From assembly GCA_030625445.1 (NCBI GenBank), contig DAOUQU010000050.1:1-9175 (forward strand): DNA of 9,175 nt, written 5' to 3'. Below are positions 1 through 5,946 of the stretch, piece by piece. The translations under genes and the position numbers were made by a program. The notes below the pieces were generated by a model. It saw only the letters and a list, made by a program, of their open reading frames with translations, had not been told where the DNA came from and made no database searches. The first letter of the stretch is position 1; every line of letters begins with the position of its first letter. Origin of the DNA: Gammaproteobacteria bacterium (GTDB lineage Bacteria; Pseudomonadota; Gammaproteobacteria; Chromatiales; Chromatiaceae).

Positions 1-1
1 T

Positions 2-280
2 ATGGTCTCTATCACTGACAAGATGGAAATCTTTACAGGCCATATGGAGCATATGGACAAGATTGAACAAAATATGGGCTCCCTGACAGACTCCATGAGC
101 AGTGTGACAGGATCTATGCACAATATTACCGGCAGCATAGGCCTCATGGAGCAGGAGATGGAGTTGATGAGCGCCAGTATGAGCAATATCGAGTATCGTT
201 CCAGCAGCATGGCTGGCAGCGTCAGCGTGATGCGTGAAAATACCCGCCAGATGGCGCGCCCGATGAAGATGATGCCGTGA
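2..280 (+). CDS. Methionine-rich coiled-coil protein, C-terminal part (5' end outside window)
   Basis: I see an open frame of 92 codons ending in TGA at 278-280. It starts within two bases of the window edge, so it is probably the tail of a longer gene and the ATG at position 2 is likely internal. The peptide has 17 Met in 92 residues. Met, Ile, Leu or Val recurs at heptad core positions almost throughout: one series at residues 4, 11, 18, 25, 32, 39, 46, 53, 60 and a second at 21, 28, 35, 42, 49, 56, 63, 70, 77, 84, 91. A phase shift occurs near residues 15-21. Polar Ser, Thr, Gly, Asn and Glu fill the other positions, so this is a continuous amphipathic coiled coil. The end is basic and Met-rich (ARPMKMMP). 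No catalytic motif is visible. I recall small Met-rich coiled-coil proteins of unknown function in proteobacteria, but I cannot name a family. Confidence 0.6.
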   Translation: MVSITDKMEIFTGHMEHMDKIEQNMGSLTDSMSSVTGSMHNITGSIGLMEQEMELMSASMSNIEYRSSSMAGSVSVMRENTRQMARPMKMMP

Positions 281-320
281 TGGTTGCCATCCTACGGGCT
301 AAAAATAGAGAGATACTCAC

Positions 321-392
321 CACGAAGGAGACGAAGAGCACGAAGGCATTTTTGTATCCAGTTACTTCTTCGTGGTCTTCGTGTGCTTCGTG
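321..392. repeat. Long imperfect hairpin of 9-bp-periodic CACGAAG units
   Basis: The left arm (321-345) is three copies of (C/G)ACGAAG with 2-bp spacers, giving a 9-bp period. The right arm (368-392) is three copies of CTTCGTG at the same period. The arms match as reverse complements at 22 of 25 positions, around a 22-nt loop (346-367). It lies in the gap between two convergent genes, with T-rich stretches on the outer side of both arms. It may therefore act as a bidirectional transcription stop as well as being a dispersed repeat. I recall similar CACGAAG/CTTCGTG dyads in intergenic regions of many environmental bacteria; that is memory, not a search. Confidence 0.8.
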
Positions 393-438
393 ATAAAAGT
401 CTTTTAAAATGTCGACACTCTATTGGTGCATTGATAAT

Positions 439-465
439 TGCCCGGTCGGACGTGCGGACTTTTTG
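439..465 (+). terminator. Possible weak terminator for the Met-rich gene
   Basis: The GC-rich imperfect dyad GTCGGACGTGCGGAC is followed on the plus strand by TTTTTGAG, just before the end of the convergent gpsA. The stem has mismatches, so this is a weak candidate. The larger CACGAAG hairpin upstream may do the work instead. Confidence 0.25.
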
Positions 466-473
466 AGAAGTGA

Positions 474-1469
474 TTATTCAGGTTCGGCTTTCTGCCGGCG
501 ATGCAGCAGCTCTTTGACAGCCAGTTTGGGATCCAGATCTTCGTAGAGAATACGGTAGACCTGGTGAGTGATTGGCATATCCACGCCCAGCTCCTGCGCC
601 ATCAGCCAGGTCTCCTTGGCGGCATGCACACCTTCCACCTCCTGACCGATCTCTTCTCGCGCCTGTTCAACCTTGAGGCCTTTGGCCAGCGCCAGGCCCA
701 TGCGGCGATTTCGTGACTTGTCGTCAGTGCAGGTGAGTGTCAGATCACCGAGGCCTGTAAGCCCCATGAAGGTATGTGTATGCGCTCCCAGCGCCTTGCC
801 GATACGGGTGATTTCAGCCAGGCCTCGTGTAATCAGGGCGGCGCGGGCGTTAGCGCCAAATCCCAGTCCATCAGAGAGGCCGGCTGCAATAGCCATGATA
901 TTTTTAATCGCTCCGCCAACCTGTACTCCAATCAGGTCATCACTGGTATAGGCTCTGAAGGAGGCGCTTTGCAGTGCTGCTGCAAGGCGCTCTGCATAGC
1001 GTTCGCTGGTGGCGGCGACGGTGATTGCCGTCGGCAGGCCCTGCGCCACCTCGATGGCGAAAGTCGGGCCGGAGAGCACTGCAAGTTCAGCCTGTGGAAA
1101 GATGTCGCGGGCAACAAGGCTGAGTGGCCTCCGGCTTTGTGGATCAAAACCCTTGGTTGCCCAGCAGATGCTCTTCGGTGTGCAGATTTCAGCGATTTGA
1201 TTCAGCACCGCACGAAAAGCGTGGCTGGGAACTACAACCAGGATTTCATCACTGGCGTCGAGGACCTTTTGCAGTGATGGTTCCGGCTGCAATTTGTCAG
1301 GGAAGGGGATCCCGGGTAGAAAATGGCGGTTTTCACGCTGCTGCTGAAGCACAAGAATCTCTTCGTCGTGCCCCCACAGATGAACCTCAACGCCGTTTTT
1401 TGCCAGTAATATAGCGAGCGCAGTCCCCCAGGAGCCGGCTCCCAGGACAGCAATCGATCTAGGAATCAT
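474..1469 (-). CDS. gpsA: Glycerol-3-phosphate dehydrogenase [NAD(P)+]
   Basis: This cytosolic enzyme reduces dihydroxyacetone phosphate to sn-glycerol-3-phosphate, the backbone precursor of membrane phospholipids. The 331-residue protein is close to the E. coli length (339) and colinear with it. The N-terminal Rossmann fold shows GAGSWG at residues 10-15. Further family landmarks are VVVPSHAF near 78-85, WATKG at 103-107, SGPTFA at 133-138, GGAIKN at 185-190 with the expected catalytic Lys189, and the segment GLSDGLGFGANARAALITRG at 197-216. ATG at 1469 places the first beta strand correctly; its ribosome site is weak. It is the last gene of the minus-strand cluster, 114 nt downstream of secB, and that gap contains a GC-rich hairpin. 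In E. coli gpsA also follows secB. The identification is secure. Confidence 0.97.
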   Translation of the reverse strand: MIPRSIAVLGAGSWGTALAILLAKNGVEVHLWGHDEEILVLQQQRENRHFLPGIPFPDKLQPEPSLQKVLDASDEILVVVPSHAFRAVLNQIAEICTPKSICWATKGFDPQSRRPLSLVARDIFPQAELAVLSGPTFAIEVAQGLPTAITVAATSERYAERLAAALQSASFRAYTSDDLIGVQVGGAIKNIMAIAAGLSDGLGFGANARAALITRGLAEITRIGKALGAHTHTFMGLTGLGDLTLTCTDDKSRNRRMGLALAKGLKVEQAREEIGQEVEGVHAAKETWLMAQELGVDMPITHQVYRILYEDLDPKLAVKELLHRRQKAEPE

Positions 1470-1495
1470 CTGAATAAATCCATGGGATGCGGGTT

Positions 1496-1525
1496 CGGGG
1501 GACAGGCTCCTAGCCCCTTCCCCCG
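1496..1525 (-). other. GC-rich stem-loop in the secB-gpsA gap
   Basis: CGGGGGA (1496-1502) and TCCCCCG (1519-1525) form a perfect 7-bp stem. Inside it, GGCT (1505-1508) and AGCC (1512-1515) can extend the hairpin around a CCT loop. On the minus-strand transcript the structure is preceded, not followed, by a run of seven U (1527-1533), so it does not have the layout of an intrinsic terminator. It ends about 26 nt before the gpsA start. A U-rich tract next to a stem could be a processing or attenuation site; that is inference. Confidence 0.5.
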
Positions 1526-1583
1526 TAAAAAAACTTGCAGGAATGCTCTTGTCGAGGCGCGGAGCGACTTGATCAGAACTTCC

Positions 1584-2072
1584 CTAATGTTTTGCTTCAC
1601 TGCCTGCCTGTTGCTGAGCCTGCTGGGCATAGATGGCCTCAAAATTGACGGGCGCCAGCAGCAGTTGCGGGAAGCTGCCGCGATTGACAAGATCGGATAC
1701 TGCTTCGCGGGCGTAGGGGAACAGAATATTTGGACAGGTAATGCCGATTACCGGATTCATCTGCTCCTCAGGAACGCCAATGATATTGAAGATGCCTCCC
1801 TGCTGGACTTCTGCCAGAAAGGCTGTTTTGCCACCGCTTTTCACGGTAACGGTGACCGTTAGTACGACTTCATAATTGTCATCATCCAGCTTTTGCATCT
1901 CGGTATTGAGCTGCAGATCCATCTGTGGTTTCCACTCGCCAAGGAACATGGATGGCGAGTTAGGGGTCTCAAAGGAGATGTCTTTACAATAGATGCGCTG
2001 CAGCTTGAATTGGGCTTCCTGTGGTGCTGCTTCAGTGGATGTTTTGTTTTCTGTCTCTTTGTTGTCGCTCAT
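1584..2072 (-). CDS. secB: Protein-export chaperone SecB
   Basis: SecB is a tetrameric cytosolic chaperone that holds precursors unfolded and delivers them to SecA for Sec export. The 162-residue protein (E. coli 155) has an acidic, polar N-terminal tail (residues 1-20), then the beta-sheet core. Diagnostic stretches are YCKDISFETPNSP (28-40), GEWKPQMDLQL (45-55) with the alternating TVTVTVK strand (72-78), and GIFNIIG (93-99). The highly conserved C-terminal half has CPNILFPYAREAVSDLVNRG (113-132), then FPQLLLAPVNFEAIY (134-148). The C-terminal tail is Gln/Ala-rich. It starts 8 nt after the rhodanese stop codon, so it is almost certainly on the same transcript. No strong Shine-Dalgarno is visible, so translational coupling is plausible. 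The gene grxC, which precedes secB in E. coli, is missing here. Confidence 0.97.
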   Translation of the reverse strand: MSDNKETENKTSTEAAPQEAQFKLQRIYCKDISFETPNSPSMFLGEWKPQMDLQLNTEMQKLDDDNYEVVLTVTVTVKSGGKTAFLAEVQQGGIFNIIGVPEEQMNPVIGITCPNILFPYAREAVSDLVNRGSFPQLLLAPVNFEAIYAQQAQQQAGSEAKH

Positions 2073-2080
2073 GATGGTTT

Positions 2081-2503
2081 TTATTTCTCTTTGGAGAGGG
2101 GCAGGTTGGCGCTTTGCCAGGCAATGATGCCGCCTCTGAGGTTGTAGGTCTGTTCAAATCCGGATTTACGCAGGTCGCGACAGGCCGTCTGGCTCTGGCT
2201 GCCCGAACGGCAACTGACAATTACCGGTTTGCTCTTGTGTTTTTCGAGTTGTTTGATCTGGTTTTTAAAGCTGTTGATCGGGATATTGATCGAGTTGACA
2301 ATATGTCCCTTGCTGAAGTCCGCCATGGGGCGTACGTCGACCACCACAGCATCATCGCGATTGATCATCTGGGTTGCCAACTGGGGAGGGATGTTGAATT
2401 TCCCACCGCCGGATACCGTCTGGAAGGCCAGCATGCCGAGAATGGCGAAAAAGGCGATAACCAGCAGCAGATGATTACCCGAAAATTCGATCAGTTGTTC
2501 CAT
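2081..2503 (-). CDS. yibN: Membrane-anchored rhodanese-like sulfurtransferase (YibN type)
   Basis: The 140-residue protein has one N-terminal transmembrane helix (about residues 11-30, HLLLVIAFFAILGMLAF) followed by a single rhodanese domain (about 36-135). Domain marks are VVVDVRPMADFSKGHIVNSINIP (53-75), the active-site loop VSCRSGSQS with Cys98 as the persulfide-forming residue, and NLRGGIIAW (121-129). Such domains carry sulfane sulfur on the active Cys, transferring it from donors such as thiosulfate or protein persulfides to thiol acceptors. The physiological partner of YibN-type proteins is not established from sequence. The gene lies between an ArsR-family regulator (19 nt upstream) and secB (8 nt downstream), as yibN does near secB in E. 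coli. With a persulfide-sensor-like regulator directly upstream, a role in sulfide or persulfide handling is an inference. Confidence 0.9.
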   Translation of the reverse strand: MEQLIEFSGNHLLLVIAFFAILGMLAFQTVSGGGKFNIPPQLATQMINRDDAVVVDVRPMADFSKGHIVNSINIPINSFKNQIKQLEKHKSKPVIVSCRSGSQSQTACRDLRKSGFEQTYNLRGGIIAWQSANLPLSKEK

Positions 2504-2522
2504 GAAGTCTCTTGTAAATTGA

Positions 2523-2855
2523 TTAGGAGTTGGTGGTGCAGAAAACAGCGCGCATCATGCTGATAAGTTGCAACAAACGCGGATCGCCGATTTTGTAATA
2601 GACGCGATTAGCATCTTTTCGGGTGGAGAGTATATCCTTATCGCGCAGAATTGCCAGATGCTGGGAGATATTACTTTGCGATGTGCCGACATTTTCAACA
2701 ATATCCTGAACACTGATCTCCTGCTCCCCCAGGGTGCAGAGGATTTTCAGGCGTAGCGGATGAGACATCGCCTTGAGTGCGCGGGATGCACGATCAATGT
2801 CGGATTCGTTAGAGAGGAGGGTGACTCCAGCGTCAGTTTGGGCAACCTGATTCAT
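2523..2855 (-). CDS. ArsR/SmtB-family repressor with SqrR/BigR-like Cys pair
   Basis: This is a small winged-helix DNA-binding regulator. I prefer ATG at 2855 (110 residues), with GGAG 11 nt upstream, to the TTG at 2885 that would add ten residues. In the longer numbering the domain runs from about residue 30 to 118: ALKAMSHPLRLKILCTL (36-52), the recognition helix TSQSNISQHLAILRD (68-82), then the wing ILSTRKDANRVYYKI (85-99). The CxC motif of arsenic sensors and the His/Asp alpha5 zinc site are not visible. Instead there are just two cysteines, Cys50 in LKILC and Cys116 in AVFC. Both their context and their 66-residue spacing match the two sensing cysteines of SqrR and BigR, which derepress when sulfane sulfur links them. 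It heads the rhodanese-secB-gpsA cluster and probably controls it and itself. Family membership is firm; the persulfide-sensing role is inferred. Confidence 0.9.
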   Translation of the reverse strand: MNQVAQTDAGVTLLSNESDIDRASRALKAMSHPLRLKILCTLGEQEISVQDIVENVGTSQSNISQHLAILRDKDILSTRKDANRVYYKIGDPRLLQLISMMRAVFCTTNS

Positions 2856-3149
2856 GCTTGTTTCGACTCCATTTGATGTATTCAATATCTGATTGTATTC
2901 ATCGAGTGAATGTTCTTTTTATTGTATATAGCAGCTATAGAGACGCAGTCTACCCTATATTAGAGGATTATGGTATTCCGAAATGTAGCGAAGGAACGGT
3001 AAATAGCAGTATGGGTGGTGTTTTTCTGCAGCCTGATCATTGAGATCTCTCTCCTGAATTTGGGAGGATAATGATAAACTTGCTGTCTGACTATTTCTAT
3101 ACGCGATTTTCCAGGAGCGCACTCCCGCCGGGATGAGAGATTGACGAGA
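2856..3149. promoter_or_regulatory. Divergent intergenic control region, arsR-type gene / gpmI
   Basis: This stretch of about 290 bp separates two divergent operons and must hold promoters for both. Besides the dyads near the regulator, I see the perfect palindrome TATAGC-A-GCTATA (2927-2939), ATTGTAT twice (2892-2898 and 2921-2927), GAGATCTC (3042-3049), and TCCCGCCGGGA (3123-3133) just before gpmI. An AT-rich block with GATAATGATAAAC (3067-3079) could hold a -10 element, but no convincing -35 lies at the right distance, so I assign no promoter positions. I find no convincing gene here. Confidence 0.5.
2875..2911. promoter_or_regulatory. Candidate operator dyads upstream of the ArsR-family gene
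   Basis: An AT-rich imperfect palindrome at 2875-2903 (GATG, AT, CAAT blocks mirrored as ATTG, AT, CATC around position 2889) pairs at 10 of 14 positions. It overlaps a second dyad, ATTCA-N5-TGAAT, at 2897-2911. GTATTCA also occurs twice as a direct repeat (2878-2884 and 2895-2901). They lie 20-56 bp upstream of the regulator ATG, where an autorepressor would bind. ArsR-family operators are typically AT-rich dyads of this size. I recall an ATTC-N8-GAAT type for SqrR, so the ATTC-N7-GAAT here is suggestive. There is no binding evidence. Confidence 0.45.
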
Positions 3150-4715
3150 ATGACGAGACCCAAGCCCGCCGTCCTGCTGATTCTTGATGGCTGGGGCCTG
3201 AGCGACGAGGCAGAGGACAACGCCATCGCGCTGGCGCATACTCCCGTGATGGATCGTTTGTGCAGCGAGTATCAGCACACCACGATTAAAACCTCCGGCG
3301 CAGCTGTGGGGCTGCCTGCCGGACAGATGGGGAATTCAGAGGTCGGGCATCTGAACATTGGAGCCGGCCGCGTCGTCTACCAGGAATTTACGCGCGTCAG
3401 CCGTGCAATTCGCACCGGCTCCTTCTATAGCAACCACACGCTCACAGATGCTGTTGATAAGGCGATTTCCAAAGATGCAGCGGTGCATATCGTCGGACTG
3501 CTCTCCGATGGCGGCGTGCATAGCCATGAAACGCATATCCATGCGGTCGTCAAACTAGCTGTAGAGCGCGGCGCGCAAAAGGTTTATGTGCATGCATTTC
3601 TGGATGGCCGGGATACGCAGCCCAAGAGCGCTCACAAATCGCTTGAAGAGATGAATCGTGTTTTCAGGGAGCTGGGCGGCGGCAGCCTGGCCGGTATCAT
3701 TGGCCGTTTCTATGCCATGGATCGTGATAATCGCTGGGATCGTGTCAAGGAGGCCTATGACATGATGACTCTGGGACGGGCTCCCTTCACGGCGACGGAT
3801 GCATTTACAGCGCTTGAGATGGCGTATGCGCGGGAAGAGACGGATGAGTTCGTGCGTGCAACGGTGATCTTGCAGGAGAGTGGGGAGCCGGTGGTGATGC
3901 AGGATGATGATGTCATCATCTCGATGAATTATCGATCGGATCGCGCACGTGAAATTACACGTCCCTTCTTCGAGCAGGATTTTGACGAATTTGAACGTGA
4001 GTCGAAGCCGAAGTTATCAGCCTTTGTAACTCTGACTGAGTATAAGCAGTCGTTTAACCTGCCCGTTGCTTTTCCTCCGGAGAAACTGCCCAATGGCCTG
4101 GGAGAGTATCTCTCCGGCCTGGGAATGCGCCAACTGCGCATTGCCGAAACAGAAAAATATGCGCATGTGACTTTCTTCTTTAACGGCGGTACCGATCAGG
4201 CCAGTGAAGGTGAAGAGCGCATCCTGATTCCATCTCCACGGGTCAAGACCTATGATCTGAAGCCGGAGATGAGTGCTTTCGAGTTGACCGATGAACTTGT
4301 TGATGCCATCGAAACCAGAGACTTTGATGTTATCATTTGCAACTATGCCAATACCGATATGGTTGGCCATACCGGCAAGCTGGATGCTGCAATCAAGGCG
4401 GTTGAGGCGGTTGATGAATGCATCGGCAGGGTTGTTTCCACGTTGCTCCGTGCTGGTGGTGAAGCCTTGATCACTGCAGATCATGGCAACGCGGAGAAGA
4501 TGCTGAATCGTGAATCGGGCCAGGCTTTTACCGCGCATACGACCAATCCGGTTCCCCTGATCTATGTTGGCAAGCAGCAAAAAGCCTTTCTGAAGAATGG
4601 CGCCCTGAGTGATCTGGCGCCAACCCTGCTGCACATCATGGGACTCGAACAACCCTCCGAGATGACCGGCAGGTCACTGCTTATCGATCAGAGTGGCGAT
4701 GAGGCTGTTGTCTGA
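3150..4715 (+). CDS. gpmI: 2,3-bisphosphoglycerate-independent phosphoglycerate mutase
   Basis: This cytosolic enzyme interconverts 3- and 2-phosphoglycerate in glycolysis and gluconeogenesis by a phosphoserine intermediate, using two metal ions. I chose ATG at 3150 (521 residues; E. coli GpmM 514) because it puts the conserved LLILDGWG strand at residues 9-16; an in-frame TTG lies 9 nt upstream. Key marks are Asp13, the nucleophile Ser63 in GQMGNSEVGH (58-67), GGVHSHETH (121-129), HAFLDGRD (148-155), and MDRDNRWDR (190-198). Further along are ETEKYAHVTFFFNGG (333-347), the metal ligands in TDMVGHTG (402-409) and TADHGN (442-447), and TAHT (461-464). All expected catalytic motifs are present. 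It is the first gene of the plus-strand cluster. Its end overlaps the possible upstream starts of envC, as in the gpmM-envC pair of E. coli. Confidence 0.97.
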   Translation: MTRPKPAVLLILDGWGLSDEAEDNAIALAHTPVMDRLCSEYQHTTIKTSGAAVGLPAGQMGNSEVGHLNIGAGRVVYQEFTRVSRAIRTGSFYSNHTLTDAVDKAISKDAAVHIVGLLSDGGVHSHETHIHAVVKLAVERGAQKVYVHAFLDGRDTQPKSAHKSLEEMNRVFRELGGGSLAGIIGRFYAMDRDNRWDRVKEAYDMMTLGRAPFTATDAFTALEMAYAREETDEFVRATVILQESGEPVVMQDDDVIISMNYRSDRAREITRPFFEQDFDEFERESKPKLSAFVTLTEYKQSFNLPVAFPPEKLPNGLGEYLSGLGMRQLRIAETEKYAHVTFFFNGGTDQASEGEERILIPSPRVKTYDLKPEMSAFELTDELVDAIETRDFDVIICNYANTDMVGHTGKLDAAIKAVEAVDECIGRVVSTLLRAGGEALITADHGNAEKMLNRESGQAFTAHTTNPVPLIYVGKQQKAFLKNGALSDLAPTLLHIMGLEQPSEMTGRSLLIDQSGDEAVV

Positions 4716-4716
4716 T

Positions 4717-5928
4717 ATGCGGGGTAAATACGGGGTTTTTCTCGCAGCAGCGATGGTGCTGGCGATTGCGGTTTCCCTATACCTGCTGTTTGCCGAAGGC
4801 GATGCCGAGAAAAGAGAGCGTTTGAGCAAGGAGGTGGGAAAACTGACGGCAGAGTTGCAGTTGGCGCATAAAGCCAGGGACAGGGAGAGCCGGGAGCTTG
4901 CAGAGGTTGAGGTAAAAGTCAGCACGCTGACTGCGAAATTGCATAAAACAGAACTCAGCACAGAGAATGTGGTAAAACGCCTAAAGGTTTTAATGGCGGA
5001 TCTGCAGCCAATTGAAGATCGTCTCGCCACACAGCGGAGATTACTCAATCAGCAGGTACGATCGAGTTTTTTGATGGGGCGCCAGCAACAGTTGAGATTA
5101 ATGCTCAGTCTGGATGATCCCTCAAGAGTCAGCCGTATTGCGATATATTATAACTACCTGATTCGTGCACGTTCGAATATCATCAGAGATGTGCGGCAGA
5201 CTTTTCGTCAGTTGCTTGAAACCGGTCAGAGAATCCGTACCGAAGAGCAGCGTCTGCAGGCATTGAAATCAGAGCAGTCGCAGCTGCTGCACTCTCTGCA
5301 TGAAATGCGAGATTCACGCCGGCAGGCACTGACCCGCTGGAATGAGAAAATCAGGACAACGGATGAGCGCCTGAAAATCGCGAAGGAAGACGCCCTGCAG
5401 CTGGGGCTGCTTACCGAACGCCTGACACAGCGGTCCATTGAACAACCCGCAGAGGGCGCAGTGGAAACTGGTCATGAGACTGCTCCTCACACAGAGGTGC
5501 AGGAGCAGCGGATCACTTTCCCATCCAGCCGTGGAATGCTTCCCTGGCCGCTCAAGGGGAGGCTGATGCAGCGGTTTGGGGATTTGATTGTCGGTGATGT
5601 CAAGCACACGGGGATGGTGATCCAGGCGAAGACGGGATCACAGGTCCATGCTGTCTACCCGGGAGAGGTGGTGTTTGCTGACTGGCTGCGTGGATATGGG
5701 TTGCTTATGATTGTTGATCATGGCGATGGCTTTATGAGTCTGTATGGTTACAATCAGAGCCTGCTGAAATCAGTTGGTGACCATGTCAGCGCCGGTGAAG
5801 TGATTACGCTCTCAGGTGAGAGCGGAGGACAACAGCATGCCTCTCTCTATTTTGCGATTCGCAAAGGGGTGAAGTCCTTCGATCCAGTGCGCTGGTGCGT
5901 ACGTGCTAAAGGTAAAAATGTAGGTTAA
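4717..5928 (+). CDS. envC: EnvC-like murein hydrolase activator (degenerate LytM domain)
   Basis: EnvC is a periplasmic activator that, under FtsEX control at the septum, switches on the amidases AmiA and AmiB for daughter-cell separation. Possible starts are GTG 4693, ATG 4699 and ATG 4717. I give 4717 (403 residues; E. coli 419), which leaves a compact signal or anchor segment, MRGKYGVFLAAAMVLAIAV. The choice is not certain. In the GTG numbering, two long charged coiled-coil segments follow (about 38-125 and 158-250), then a linker and a LytM/M23-like domain (about 281-405). That domain has GMLPWPLKGRLMQRFG, GMVI, VVFADWLRGYGLLMIVDHG, SLYGYNQ and SLYFAIRKG. The HxH zinc motif is replaced by SLYFAI, as in E. 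coli EnvC (SLYFEI), so it is expected to be catalytically inactive. It lies between gpmI (1 nt gap) and ctpA (18 nt gap). Confidence 0.93.
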   Translation: MRGKYGVFLAAAMVLAIAVSLYLLFAEGDAEKRERLSKEVGKLTAELQLAHKARDRESRELAEVEVKVSTLTAKLHKTELSTENVVKRLKVLMADLQPIEDRLATQRRLLNQQVRSSFLMGRQQQLRLMLSLDDPSRVSRIAIYYNYLIRARSNIIRDVRQTFRQLLETGQRIRTEEQRLQALKSEQSQLLHSLHEMRDSRRQALTRWNEKIRTTDERLKIAKEDALQLGLLTERLTQRSIEQPAEGAVETGHETAPHTEVQEQRITFPSSRGMLPWPLKGRLMQRFGDLIVGDVKHTGMVIQAKTGSQVHAVYPGEVVFADWLRGYGLLMIVDHGDGFMSLYGYNQSLLKSVGDHVSAGEVITLSGESGGQQHASLYFAIRKGVKSFDPVRWCVRAKGKNVG

Positions 5929-5946
5929 TTCCGGGATCTGTTTATC

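Noticed and set aside
321..392. CRISPR-like array from the repeated CACGAAG units
   Set aside because: The units are 7 bp with 2-bp spacers and are arranged as mirrored arms, not repeats with unique spacers of about 30 bp.
1124..1414. Plus-strand open frames within gpsA (for example 774-1277 and 1124-1414)
   Set aside because: They are antisense shadows of a strongly conserved gene and have no recognisable protein features.
1496..1533. Intrinsic terminator between secB and gpsA
   Set aside because: On the transcribed (minus) strand the U-run precedes the stem instead of following it.
2523..2885. TTG at 2885 as the start of the ArsR-family gene
   Set aside because: It would add ten unconserved residues and place the start inside the candidate operator dyad. 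ATG at 2855 has GGAG upstream.
3040..3103. Sigma70 promoter for gpmI from TTGAGA, GATAAT, TTGCTG and TATACG
   Set aside because: The hexamers resemble consensus but no pair has a 16-18 bp spacer, so positions cannot be supported.
3141..3149. TTG at 3141 as the gpmI start
   Set aside because: The in-frame ATG at 3150 gives the normal spacing to the conserved ILDGWG strand, and the extra three residues (MTR) merely repeat the MTR of the ATG start.
4017..4652. 211-codon minus-strand frame antisense to gpmI
   Set aside because: The plus strand encodes an intact catalytic core with every motif; the antisense translation has no family resemblance.
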